From Actibacterium sp. MT2.3-13A (GTDB lineage: Bacteria; Pseudomonadota; Alphaproteobacteria; Rhodobacterales; Rhodobacteraceae), in contig NZ_JAGSOU010000001.1 of the NCBI RefSeq assembly GCF_018139985.1, positions 62,001 to 126,000 on the forward strand: a stretch of 64,000 nucleotides of DNA. Direction: 5' to 3'. Below the pieces are notes generated by a model. It saw nothing but the letters and a program-made list of their open reading frames with translations, was not told the DNA's origin and made no database searches. Positions within the stretch are counted from its first letter, which is position 1, and each line of letters begins with the position of its first letter. This document shows positions 22,993 to 31,170 of this stretch, piece after piece. The translations under genes were made by a program, and so were the position numbers.

Positions 22993-23832
22993 ATGTCTTC
23001 CATTCTCACGAACAACTCCGCGATGAGCGCGCTTTCCACGCTGCGCAACATCAACCAGTCCCTCTCGCAGACCCAGAACCGGATCTCGACCGGCCTCAAG
23101 GTTCAGTCGGGCAAGGACAACGCCGCCTACTTCACCATCTCCGAGACGATGAAGAGCGACAGCGGCATGTACAAGGCCATCGACGAGGGCCTGACCCTGA
23201 CCAAGAACTCGGTCGCCACGGCCCGCCTCGGCGCCGAGACGGTCATGGATCTTGCCAACCAGTTCGCCGAGCGCGTGGCCTTCTCGCAGGGCGACGCCGT
23301 GGATCGCACCGAAATCCAGAAGGAACTGAACGGCTTGATCGAGCGTATGACCACGACCATCGCCCAGTCGACCTTCAACGGCGACGACCTGGTGAACGCC
23401 GACGGCGCCACCCCGGGCGGCGCCGCGGTCAGCGTCGTCACCGGCATCACCCGTTCGGGCGGTACCTTTGCGACGACGACCATGACCTTCAACTCGGTCG
23501 ACCTCACCGCGATCAAGGACACGCTCGCCGCGATCGACGTCAGCACCTCCATCGACCTCGCGGCCGATCTCGCGACGGCCGAGGGCCAGCTCGCGCTCGC
23601 GACCTCCGCGGCCACCTCGCTGGGCGTCGCCGAGAAGTCGATCGAGACGCAGCAGGAGTTCCTCGGCGCCCTCACCGAGAACCTCGATGGCGGTGTCGGC
23701 GCGATGGTCGATGCCGACATGGAGGAAGAGGCCGCGCGTCTGCAGGCGCTGCAGGTTCAGCAGCAGCTGGCCACGCAATCGCTGTCGATCGCCAACCAGG
23801 CGCCCCAGAACATCCTGAGCCTGTTCCGCTAA
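22993..23832 (+). CDS. fliC: flagellin
   Basis: A 279-residue flagellin of the short alphaproteobacterial type. The N-terminal domain (MSSILTNNSAMSALSTLRNI, RISTGLKVQSGKDNAAYFTI) and C-terminal domain (LGVAEKSIETQQEFLGALTE, VQQQLATQSLSIANQAPQNI, ending LSLFR) are complete. The variable surface region between them is short, about 80 residues. ATG 22993 gives the standard flagellin start; the frame is open slightly upstream. It is the only flagellin in the window, with flaF and flbT immediately downstream. Confidence 0.97.
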   Translation: MSSILTNNSAMSALSTLRNINQSLSQTQNRISTGLKVQSGKDNAAYFTISETMKSDSGMYKAIDEGLTLTKNSVATARLGAETVMDLANQFAERVAFSQGDAVDRTEIQKELNGLIERMTTTIAQSTFNGDDLVNADGATPGGAAVSVVTGITRSGGTFATTTMTFNSVDLTAIKDTLAAIDVSTSIDLAADLATAEGQLALATSAATSLGVAEKSIETQQEFLGALTENLDGGVGAMVDADMEEEAARLQALQVQQQLATQSLSIANQAPQNILSLFR

Positions 23833-23862
23833 GTCGGGTCAGGTCGCGTACCACGAGTGAAC

Positions 23863-23918
23863 GGGTCCCGGAGAACCGGGGCCCGACCACCCGGGCCGAT
23901 CACGGCCAAAGCGGTTTT
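23863..23918 (+). terminator. tandem hairpins and T-tract after the flagellin gene
   Basis: Hairpin one: GGGTCCCGG-AGAA-CCGGGGCCC (23863-23884; 9 pairs, one G-T). Hairpin two: GGCCG-ATCA-CGGCC (23894-23907). TTTT follows at 23915. The pair probably ends or stabilises the abundant flagellin mRNA and separates it from flaF-flbT. Confidence 0.6.
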
Positions 23919-23925
23919 CCCCCGT

Positions 23926-23936
23926 TCAGAATGACG
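23926..23936 (+). promoter_or_regulatory. copy of the fliC leader element before flaF
   Basis: TCAGAATGACG, identical to 22948-22958 in the fliC leader, here 33 bp before the flaF ATG and likewise 7-8 bp after a T-tract. Shared control of flagellin and its secretion helper is an inference. Confidence 0.35.
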
Positions 23937-23958
23937 GAAGGCAAAGGACGCAGAACGC

Positions 23959-24357
23959 ATGAGCATTGCCGCCTACAAACAGACCATCCGCGAAAGCGAA
24001 ACACCCCGCCAGATCGAGCGCCGCATCCTGTCGCGTCTCACCGGGCAGCTCGAACAGCATGCCCGGGCCTTCGACGCCGCCGAAACCAGATCCGAGCGCC
24101 AGGCGCTTCTGGCCGGCGGGCTGCGCGCCAGCCTGACCGAGAACCAGGCGATGTGGCGCGCTCTGAAACACGACCTCGCCGCCGAGGGCAACGCCCTTCC
24201 GCCAGACATGCGGGCCTCGCTGCTGTCGCTGGCGCTGTGGGTCGACCGCCAGACCACAGCGGTGATGGGCGGCGCGCGGGGCCTTGGCGCGCTTGTCGCC
24301 ATTAACCGCAGCATCGTCGCCGGCCTGTCGGGCCAGCCCCCGCGGCCGGAGGGTTGA
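23959..24357 (+). CDS. flaF: flagellar biosynthesis regulator FlaF
   Basis: A 132-residue protein of the FlaF family, specific to alphaproteobacteria. Typical segments are YKQTIRESETPRQIERRILS, RLTGQLEQHA, ALLAGGLRASLTENQAMWRA and LLSLALWVDRQTTAV. In Caulobacter FlaF is needed for flagellin secretion and acts against FlbT. Here it sits directly between fliC and flbT, 4 bp before the latter. Confidence 0.94.
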   Translation: MSIAAYKQTIRESETPRQIERRILSRLTGQLEQHARAFDAAETRSERQALLAGGLRASLTENQAMWRALKHDLAAEGNALPPDMRASLLSLALWVDRQTTAVMGGARGLGALVAINRSIVAGLSGQPPRPEG

Positions 24358-24361
24358 TCCG

Positions 24362-24820
24362 ATGGCCCTCACGCTGACCCTCAAGCCCCATGAGCGCATC
24401 GTGGTCAACGGCTGCGCGATCCGCAATTCCGGCCGCCGCCATGTGCTGATGATCGAAAGCCACGCGGATGTGATCCGCGGCCAGGACCTGCTGGAAGAGG
24501 ACGCCGCCGCCACGCCGGTGGGCAAGGCCTATTTCCTGATCCAGACGATTCTGATCCGCGCCGATCTGCGCGAAAAGCTGGTGCCGGTCATCCAGCAGAA
24601 CCTGGCCGCGCTGGCCACCGTCTTCGGCGGCACCAACCTGGTGCAGATCTTCGAGGCCGCGAACTATGTCAGCCAGTCGGACTACTACAAGGCCCTGCGC
24701 GCGCTGCGCCCGGTGATCCGGCACGAGGAGCTGCTGCTCTCGGGCCGCCGCCCGGAGGCCGCGCCCGACATCGCCGAGGCGCCGGCCCCCGGCGCGGTGG
24801 CCGGAGGCGCGGCGCGATGA
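24362..24820 (+). CDS. flbT: flagellin translation repressor FlbT
   Basis: A 152-residue FlbT protein (MALTLTLKPHERIVVNGCAI, DLLEEDAAATPVGKAYFLIQ, LATVFGGTNLVQIFEAANYV, SQSDYYKALRALRPVI). In Caulobacter FlbT acts on the 5' untranslated region of flagellin mRNA and couples flagellin synthesis to hook completion. Its C terminus here ends in a short Ala/Pro tail. It overlaps the DUF1217 gene by 4 bp. Confidence 0.94.
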   Translation: MALTLTLKPHERIVVNGCAIRNSGRRHVLMIESHADVIRGQDLLEEDAAATPVGKAYFLIQTILIRADLREKLVPVIQQNLAALATVFGGTNLVQIFEAANYVSQSDYYKALRALRPVIRHEELLLSGRRPEAAPDIAEAPAPGAVAGGAAR

Positions 24821-25644
24821 TCCCGATCTCGGGCATGAACGCCCGGCTCGGGCTGCAACTGGTGGACGCGACCAGCGCCCGCCAGGCCGAGATGATCCGC
24901 AATTCCGCCCAGCACGCGCGCGCCATCACCACCTTCCGCGACCGGGTTAGCGCCATCGAAACGGTCGATCAGCTGATGGCCGACCGCGACCTCTATGTCT
25001 TCGTGATGAAGGCCTTCGACCTAGAGGATCAGATCTTCGGCAAGGCGATGATCGGGAAGGTCCTGAAAAGCGACATCGGCGACCGCTCGTCGCTGGTCAA
25101 CCGCCTGACCGACCCGCGGTTCCGCGAGATGCACGAGGTCCTTGGCTTCGGCCCGAACGGCGTGGGCAATCTCAACACGCTGAGCAGGAAATGGCGCGAG
25201 GCGATGGTCGATCGCTACGTCCAGCGCCAGTTCATCAACGCCCAGGCCGATCAGAACGAGACCGTGGGCAGCGTGCTGGAATTCCGGCGCAAGGCCGGCA
25301 CGGTCAGGAACGCCTTCGACATCCTCAAGGACAGACAGCTGGCCGGCTTCCTGCGCACCGCCCTCGGCATTCCGGAGGAGACCGTGCAACTCGACATCGA
25401 CCGCCAGGCCGAGATCCTGCGCGGCAAGCTCGACCTGGGCAAGCTGCAGGACCCGAAGGAGGTCGAGAAGCTGGTGGCAAGATATGTGGCCATCAGCGAC
25501 GCCACCAATGCCGCGGCCCTGCAGCAGAATGCCGCCGTGCAGCTGATGAACGGCGCCCTCGCCGCGGGCGCGGGCGGGCGGTTCGTGCCGGTCACGATCG
25601 ACATCGCCGCGATCAGCGCCACCCCGCGCCTGCCCTACGCCTGA
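24817..25644 (+). CDS. DUF1217-family flagellar protein
   Basis: A 275-residue protein matching the DUF1217 family encoded in many alphaproteobacterial flagellar clusters. It has FRDRVSAIETVDQLMADRDL, YVFVMKAFDLEDQIFGKAMI and repeated NRLTDPRFREMHEVLGFG-type units. Its biochemical role is not established. It is coupled to flbT by an ATGA overlap, ends the + strand block and converges with fliG 26 bp away. Confidence 0.88.
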   Translation: MIPISGMNARLGLQLVDATSARQAEMIRNSAQHARAITTFRDRVSAIETVDQLMADRDLYVFVMKAFDLEDQIFGKAMIGKVLKSDIGDRSSLVNRLTDPRFREMHEVLGFGPNGVGNLNTLSRKWREAMVDRYVQRQFINAQADQNETVGSVLEFRRKAGTVRNAFDILKDRQLAGFLRTALGIPEETVQLDIDRQAEILRGKLDLGKLQDPKEVEKLVARYVAISDATNAAALQQNAAVQLMNGALAAGAGGRFVPVTIDIAAISATPRLPYA

Positions 25645-25670
25645 ACCGGGCGCGACGGCGCCACAGCCGC

Positions 25671-26732
25671 CTATTCGATGATCTCGTCGTCGTCCTCGGC
25701 CATGGGCAGCTGGATCACCTCGTCCTCGGCCAGTTCCTTGGCGTAGTCGACCATCGCCGACTGCGCCGCGCGCACCTCGCGGCCGCGCACCGGGCCCATG
25801 GTGTTCATCTCCTCCAGCAGCATGTCGCGCGGCCGGGTCGGCAGGGCGTTCAGGAAATGATCGCGCACCTCCTTGCGCGCGCCGCGCAGCGCCATCGGCA
25901 GGGTATTGCCCTGCAGGCCGCGCATGATCCGCGCGAGGCTCTGTATGTCGAGCTTCACCAGGTCGTCGAAGGTGAACATCTTCTGCTTGATGCTCCTGAA
26001 GGTGTCGGGCAGCCGCTCCTCCAGCACCGGCGCCATGTTCTCGAACAGGTCGCGGTCGAGCCGGTTGAAGAGATCCGCCATGCGCTGCTGGCGCTCGGCG
26101 GCGGTGGGCTGGGCGGCGGCGGCGATGATGTCGCTCTGCAGCGTCTCCTCGATCTGCTTGATCATGTGCTGCGGCACCGCCTCCATGCGGATCATCCGCT
26201 CGACCACCTCCTGCATCCGCTCGATCCCCATCAGCGGCAGCACCCTAGCGGCCACCTCGGGGTCGACGTTGGACAGGATCGCGGCGGCGGTCTGGGCGTG
26301 CTCCCCCTTGAGGTAGTTGGCGATCACCGTCTCGTTGAGCGAGCTGAACCGCGCCCAGAGGTCACGCTCCTTGAGCGGGCCGCGGACCTCCTTGAGGATG
26401 CCGTCCACCTGCTCGTCAGGCAGGAATTTCCGCAGCATGGTCTCGGCCACCGCGAAGGAGCCGACGACGCCGCCGCCATTGGTCACGCTTTCCGAGAACT
26501 CGACCATCACCTCCTCAACCGCCTTGGCCGAGATGACGCCGAGCCCGGCCATCGCGCGGGTGATCTTCTGGATGTCGGCCTCGTCGAGATTCTTCATCAG
26601 CTCCGAGCCGCGCTGCTCACCGAGGCACAGGAACAGCACCGCCGCCTTTTCCGGGCCGCGCAGCCTGCGCTCGCCCATCACCCGGCCGGAGGCCGTGCCG
26701 GTGGTGGTCCGCCTGATGGTCGCCATGTTCAT
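25671..26732 (-). CDS. fliG: flagellar motor switch protein FliG
   Basis: A 353-residue C-ring protein. The N-terminal domain binds FliF (LRGPEKAAVLFLCLGEQRGS); the middle domain has DPEVAARVLPLMGIERMQEV; the C-terminal torque domain has FTFDDLVKLDIQSLARIMRG and LPMALRGARKEVRDHFLNAL, with the charged helix residues that face MotA. The tail is acidic (EDDDEIIE). It is last in the fliF-fliH-fliN-fliP-fliG block. Confidence 0.96.
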   Translation of the reverse strand: MNMATIRRTTTGTASGRVMGERRLRGPEKAAVLFLCLGEQRGSELMKNLDEADIQKITRAMAGLGVISAKAVEEVMVEFSESVTNGGGVVGSFAVAETMLRKFLPDEQVDGILKEVRGPLKERDLWARFSSLNETVIANYLKGEHAQTAAAILSNVDPEVAARVLPLMGIERMQEVVERMIRMEAVPQHMIKQIEETLQSDIIAAAAQPTAAERQQRMADLFNRLDRDLFENMAPVLEERLPDTFRSIKQKMFTFDDLVKLDIQSLARIMRGLQGNTLPMALRGARKEVRDHFLNALPTRPRDMLLEEMNTMGPVRGREVRAAQSAMVDYAKELAEDEVIQLPMAEDDDEIIE

Positions 26733-26778
26733 GGGCCCTGTCCTTCCATTGCATCCCCGGGGCGCGCCGCCGCCCCGC

Positions 26779-27621
26779 CTAGCCGCCGCCCGCGAGCGGC
26801 AGGTAGCTTTCCATCAGGCTGCCCGCCAGCATGTACCAGCCGTCGATCAGCACGAAGAAGATCACCTTGAACGGCAGCGAGATCAGCACCGGCGGCAGCA
26901 TCATCATCCCCGCGCTCATCAGCACCGAGGCGACGATCAGGTCGATCGCCACGAACGGCAGATAGATCAGAAACCCGATCGAGAAGGCGCGGCGCAATTC
27001 CGAGATCATGAAGGCCGGGACGAGGCTGCGCCAGCCGGCCTGTTCCGCGCTTTCCGGCGCGGGTAGCGGCGCGGCGGCCTCCGCTCCTCCGCTGCGCGCG
27101 GCGATGTCGTCGAACAGCGCCAGGTCCTTGGGCCGCGTATTGGCGAACATGAAGGTCTTGAACGGCGCGCCGACCCGCGCGATCGCCTGCTCCTCGGTGA
27201 TCGCGTTGTCGAGAAGCGGCTGGACCCCACCCTCCCAGGCGTCCTCGAACACCGGCTGCATCACGAAGAAGGTCATGAACAGCGCCATCGAGGAAAGCAC
27301 CATGTTCGGCGGCGTCTGGTTCAGCCCCAGCGCCGAGCGCAGGATCGAGAACACGATGACAAAGCGGGTGAAGCTGGTCATCACCACCAGCAGCCCCGGC
27401 GCGATGCTGAGCACCGTCATCAGCGCGATCAGCTGCAGGATGCGCCCGCTGAGCGAGGCCTGCGCGTCCGACCCCGGCGGCGCGTCGCCCAGTGCCTGCG
27501 ACAGCGAGCCGAGCAAACCGCCCGCATCCTGCGCCGCCGCCGGCGCCGCCCAGAACAGGGCCAGCACCGCCGCAGCCAGGCCGCAGCCGCACAGACGGAA
27601 AGGGGCGCGGGGGTGTGTCAC
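26779..27621 (-). CDS. fliP: flagellar export gate protein FliP
   Basis: A 280-residue inner-membrane protein of the type III export gate. A signal-type N terminus (LAAAVLALFWAAPAAAQ) precedes the FliP core: LSIAPGLLVVMTSFTRFVIV, RSALGLNQTPPNMVLSSMAL, then the last helices VAIDLIVASVLMSAGMMMLP and LPFKVIFFVLIDGWYMLAGS. No fliO frame is present beside it, which is unusual since fliO commonly precedes fliP. Confidence 0.96.
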   Translation of the reverse strand: MTHPRAPFRLCGCGLAAAVLALFWAAPAAAQDAGGLLGSLSQALGDAPPGSDAQASLSGRILQLIALMTVLSIAPGLLVVMTSFTRFVIVFSILRSALGLNQTPPNMVLSSMALFMTFFVMQPVFEDAWEGGVQPLLDNAITEEQAIARVGAPFKTFMFANTRPKDLALFDDIAARSGGAEAAAPLPAPESAEQAGWRSLVPAFMISELRRAFSIGFLIYLPFVAIDLIVASVLMSAGMMMLPPVLISLPFKVIFFVLIDGWYMLAGSLMESYLPLAGGG

Positions 27622-27625
27622 GCGG

Positions 27626-28033
27626 TCAGGTTCCCGAAATGTAGTCCTTGACGATCTCGGTCAGCGAGACGCCGATCCGCTCGCCCTCCAGCTTGACCAG
27701 ATCGCCGCGCGCCACCAGCCGGTCGTTGATCACCACGTCCACCGGCTCTCCGATCTTCTTGTCCAGCTCGATCACCGAGCCCCGGCTGAGTTTCAGCAGG
27801 TTGGCGATGGGCATCCGGCTGTGGCCCAGCACGATCTGCACGTTCAGCCCGACATTGAGCATGGCGTCGATGTTGCGCCCCGCGCCGCCTGGCTCCGGCG
27901 TCCCGCCGCCCAGCATGCTGTCGATCACCGTGCCTGGCGCGTCCGGCGTGTCGATCTCGGGCAACGCCTCGGCGATGCCGCCCTGGAGGCGCGCGCCGGG
28001 GGCGTCCTTGGCGTCGTTCTCGGTTTCAGACAT
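27626..28033 (-). CDS. fliN: flagellar motor switch protein FliN
   Basis: A 135-residue C-ring protein. An acidic, low-complexity N-terminal 50 residues lead to the SpoA/FliN domain (MLNVGLNVQIVLGHSRMPIA, LLKLSRGSVIELDKKIGEPV, DVVINDRLVARGDLVKLEGE). It forms the base of the switch with FliM. It overlaps the fliH gene by 8 bp and precedes fliP by 4 bp. Confidence 0.95.
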   Translation of the reverse strand: MSETENDAKDAPGARLQGGIAEALPEIDTPDAPGTVIDSMLGGGTPEPGGAGRNIDAMLNVGLNVQIVLGHSRMPIANLLKLSRGSVIELDKKIGEPVDVVINDRLVARGDLVKLEGERIGVSLTEIVKDYISGT

Positions 28034-28697
28034 TGGCGTCCCTTCCCCTCAGGATGGTGTCACGGTTCCCCGCCTGCGCTTGCCTGAGCGCGGTCAGGAT
28101 GCGGTCGCAGATGGCGGCACAGCTGTAGTCCATGAAGCCGTTGTTCCACTCCATGCGCACGTCGCCCTCCGCCAGCGCCGGATCGACGGCGATCTCGATC
28201 CGGGCCTCCAGCCCGGCGGCGCGCGCCGCCGCCTCGATGTCCGGGCGCAGCAGCGGCAGGGCGCTCGGCGACAGCGCCACGCGTAGGCAGGCGCTGCCGA
28301 GCGCGAGCGCGATCGTCTTTTTCACGCGGTCCAGGGCGCGATCGCGCGAACAGCGCCGGAGCACCTCGGGAAAGACCTGCTCGCAGACTGAGAGCGTGAA
28401 ATCCAGCGCCTGCGCCTCCAGCGCGGCGCGGTGGCGGTCGGCCTCCGCGATCAGCCGCTCCAGCTGCGGCCCGAGCGCCGCGAGCGCCTCGGCCCGGCGG
28501 GCCTCCGATGCCTCCAGGCTTTCGGCCAGCGCTTCGGCCCGGCCCGCCGCGTGCCCCTCCAGAAAGGCCGCGTCCCGCGCCTCGGCGAGCGCGGCCTCCA
28601 GATCCTCGGGGGTGTAGCAGGCGCGGGCGAGGCGCTCTGCCTCGCGGCGTTCGTGGTCCAGCTCGCGGTCGAAATTCCGGTCGAAGATATAGCTCAC
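28026..28697 (-). CDS. fliH: flagellar assembly protein FliH
   Basis: A 223-residue protein with a long charged coiled coil in the middle (LEAALAEARDAAFLEGHAAG; GRAEALAESLEASEARRAEA) and a C-terminal domain resembling the ATPase peripheral stalk. FliH regulates FliI and links it to the C ring. Sequence conservation is low, but architecture and position between fliF and fliN are typical. Confidence 0.8.
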   Translation of the reverse strand: MSYIFDRNFDRELDHERREAERLARACYTPEDLEAALAEARDAAFLEGHAAGRAEALAESLEASEARRAEALAALGPQLERLIAEADRHRAALEAQALDFTLSVCEQVFPEVLRRCSRDRALDRVKKTIALALGSACLRVALSPSALPLLRPDIEAAARAAGLEARIEIAVDPALAEGDVRMEWNNGFMDYSCAAICDRILTALRQAQAGNRDTILRGRDANV

Positions 28698-28701
28698 CGC
28701 C

Positions 28702-30444
28702 TCACACCTCCTCTGCCAGCCAGTGCCGCAGGACCCTCAGCGATTCCTCGGGCTCGGCCTCGACCAGTTCGCCGATCGAGGTCAGCCGCCGCCGGCGCAC
28801 GCCGCCGCGCACCGAGGCCAGCGCGATCAGGTCGCCCTCGTCCTCGTCCAGCGCCTCGAGCACGGTGCCGGTGCGCGGGGCCTCCGCCGCCTGGGACGGC
28901 GCGGCCTGCGCCGAGGCGAGCGCCTTCGGCGCGCCGCCCGCCGCCCCCTCCGCACCCAGAAGCGGGCGGGGCGCCGCGCCGGTGAGCGCCGCCGGGCCGG
29001 CGCCGGCTTCCGCACCGGCAAGGGCCAGCGCGCCGCCCGCGTCGGCCGCCGGCAGGAGGCGCATCATCGGACGCACGCCGAAGGCCAGCACAGCGGCCAC
29101 CAGCGCCAGCGCGAAGACCCCGCGCAGGATCGACATGATGTTGGCCGAGATCACCTCGCCCACCGAGGTGCCCACCGGCTCGCCCACGTCCATCGAGTAA
29201 TCCATGAAACGCAGCGAATCGACCGAGACGGCATCGCCGCGCGCCTGGTCGTAGCCGATCGCCGACTGCACCAGGCGGCCCAGCCGCTCCAGTTCCTCGG
29301 CGCCGCGCTCCTCGTAGCTGACCGACCCGTCCTTGGCCACGCTGTAGATGCCGTTGACCAGCACGGCGACCGAGATGCGCTCGATCTCGCCGGGCTCGCG
29401 GATGGTCTCGCTGCGCGTCGCGCCGATCTCGTAGTTGACGATTTCGTTGCTCTGGGTCCGGCTGTTCGACGATCCCGCGCCGCCGGTCCCGCCGCCGGCC
29501 AGCTCGGCGGGCAGGTCGTCGGCCACGCCGACCTCGCCCTGCGCGGATTCGCGCCCCTCGCTGGTTTCCTCGCGGCTCTCGGTGGAGCGCACCACCTGCT
29601 GCGCCGGATCGTAGCTTTCCTGCCGGATCACCTGCCGTTCGCTGCTGAGATCGACGCTGACCTGCACCCGCGCGTTGCCGGCGCCCACGCGCGCGGTCAG
29701 GATGCCGGTGATGTTGCGCGCCAGCCGCTCCTCTATGGCCGCGCGACGCGATTGGAGCGACAGGTCGCCCATGCCGTCGCCGTCGTCGGCCAGGATGGTC
29801 TCGCCGCTGGCTGACAGCACGGTGACATGCTCCGGCGACATGCTCGGCACCGCCGAGGCGACCAGCGCGCGGATGGCAAGCCCCTGCCGGCGGCTGATCT
29901 GGTGGTTGGCCCGGCTGCGCACGATCACCGAGGCGGTGGGCTCGGGCCGGGAGCGCGAGAACGCCTCGCGCTCGGGCAGCACCAGGTGCACCCGCGCCGC
30001 GTCGATCCCGTCGATCGTCTGGATCGAGCGCGCCAGTTCTCCCTCCAACGCGCGCAGGCGGTTCACCCGCTGAAGAAAGCTGTTCATGCCCAGGCCGCTG
30101 CTGTTGTCGAACAGCTCCCACCCCGGCGTGCCCTCGTTCGGCAGCCCGTTGTCGGCCAGGGTCATGCGGGCGCGGGCGATGTCGTCCTGCGGCACGCTGA
30201 CGATCGCGCCCCCGCCCGACAGATCCACCTCGAAGCCGGCCTGCTCCAGCGTGCTGACGATCCGGCTGGCCCCGGCCGGCGTCAGGTCGCTGTAAAGCGG
30301 CACAAAGCTGGGCGCCATGACCGACGACAGCCCGAAGAACAGCGCCAGCATCAGCCCCAGCCCGGTCGCCGCGAGCGCGATCAGCCGGGTCCGGCCCAGA
30401 GCTGCCAGATTGTCGATGATGGACTTCACGCGCGCACCCTGCAT
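28702..30444 (-). CDS. fliF: flagellar MS-ring protein FliF
   Basis: A 580-residue protein. The N-terminal membrane helix (LIALAATGLGLMLALFFGLS) precedes the ring-building motifs (VPLYSDLTPAGASRIVSTLE, VSVPQDDIARARMTLADNGL, NRLRALEGELARSIQTIDGI). The long periplasmic part includes VQVSVDLSSERQVIRQESYD. A second helix (ILRGVFALALVAAVLAFGVR) leads to a cytoplasmic FliG-binding tail (ESLRVLRHWLAEE). ATG 30444 has AAGGGG close upstream; GTG 30429 is an alternative. The gene heads the fliF-fliH-fliN-fliP-fliG block. Confidence 0.95.
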   Translation of the reverse strand: MQGARVKSIIDNLAALGRTRLIALAATGLGLMLALFFGLSSVMAPSFVPLYSDLTPAGASRIVSTLEQAGFEVDLSGGGAIVSVPQDDIARARMTLADNGLPNEGTPGWELFDNSSGLGMNSFLQRVNRLRALEGELARSIQTIDGIDAARVHLVLPEREAFSRSRPEPTASVIVRSRANHQISRRQGLAIRALVASAVPSMSPEHVTVLSASGETILADDGDGMGDLSLQSRRAAIEERLARNITGILTARVGAGNARVQVSVDLSSERQVIRQESYDPAQQVVRSTESREETSEGRESAQGEVGVADDLPAELAGGGTGGAGSSNSRTQSNEIVNYEIGATRSETIREPGEIERISVAVLVNGIYSVAKDGSVSYEERGAEELERLGRLVQSAIGYDQARGDAVSVDSLRFMDYSMDVGEPVGTSVGEVISANIMSILRGVFALALVAAVLAFGVRPMMRLLPAADAGGALALAGAEAGAGPAALTGAAPRPLLGAEGAAGGAPKALASAQAAPSQAAEAPRTGTVLEALDEDEGDLIALASVRGGVRRRRLTSIGELVEAEPEESLRVLRHWLAEEV

Positions 30445-30476
30445 GGCCCCTTGCCCTACAGGAGGGTAGCCTGATC

Positions 30477-30515
30477 TATTCTTGTCAATCAAGTATATAT
30501 TGCAGTTTATACTTG
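30477..30515. promoter_or_regulatory. three CAAGNATA sites in the fliF/fliL divergent promoter
   Basis: TATTCTTG at 30477-30484, CAAGTATA at 30490-30497 and TATACTTG at 30508-30515. The first pair forms an inverted repeat with a 5-bp spacer, like that at 7616-7636. The second and third form a perfect 8-bp inverted repeat with a 10-bp spacer. This is the densest cluster in the window and lies between two divergent operons of the basal body. Confidence 0.55.
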
Positions 30516-30575
30516 CTTATTCGCATCGCAATCGACATATTTATTCGTGCAAAACATGCTATCATCCGGGACGAC

Positions 30576-31157
30576 ATGAGCAGCACGACCGAACAGGGGG
30601 CGCAAGGGGCGGCGCCGGCGCGCAAGTCGCTGGGCCGGCATATCCTCATGGTCGCGGCGCTGACGCTGCTGTCGGGCGCCGCGCTGGCGGCAGGGCTTGC
30701 CGTCTCGATGGGGCCGAAGGCCTTCGTGGCTCTGCTCACCGGCACCGAGATCGCGCAAGAGCCCGCCCCGGCCGAGGACACCGCGGCGCCCCCGGCCGGG
30801 CACGGGGCATCGGCCGCGGACGGCGCCGCCGGGCCGTCCCTCGTGGTCACGCCCTTCAAGGAAATCATCGTCAACATCACCGCGACCACGGCCACCGGGC
30901 GGCGAACCACGCGGTTTCTCAAGCTCAACCTCGCGCTGGTCTATGACGCCAATGCCGAGGGGGCCGACCGGATCGAGGCGCGCAAGCTTTATCTGCGGGA
31001 TTCCTTCCAGGATTACCTGCGCCAACTCACCGAGCGCGACCTGCAGGGCACGATGGGCCTCGTCACGCTCAAGGCGGAACTGCTGCGCCGCGCCCGCGCC
31101 ATCACCGACAGCGAGGCCCCGCAGGAACTGCTGGTCTCCGACCTGATCGTGCAGTGA
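30576..31157 (+). CDS. fliL: flagellar basal body protein FliL
   Basis: A 193-residue bitopic membrane protein. It has a short cytoplasmic N terminus, one membrane helix (ILMVAALTLLSGAALAAGLA), an Ala/Pro linker and the periplasmic FliL domain (LVVTPFKEIIVNITATTATG, TTRFLKLNLALVYDANAEG, ELLVSDLIVQ at the end). FliL surrounds the stator. ATG 30576 is taken since the frame upstream runs through promoter DNA. It starts a fliL-fliM-DUF6468-motE transcript. Confidence 0.93.
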   Translation: MSSTTEQGAQGAAPARKSLGRHILMVAALTLLSGAALAAGLAVSMGPKAFVALLTGTEIAQEPAPAEDTAAPPAGHGASAADGAAGPSLVVTPFKEIIVNITATTATGRRTTRFLKLNLALVYDANAEGADRIEARKLYLRDSFQDYLRQLTERDLQGTMGLVTLKAELLRRARAITDSEAPQELLVSDLIVQ

Positions 31158-31170
31158 GGAGCCCGGCCAG

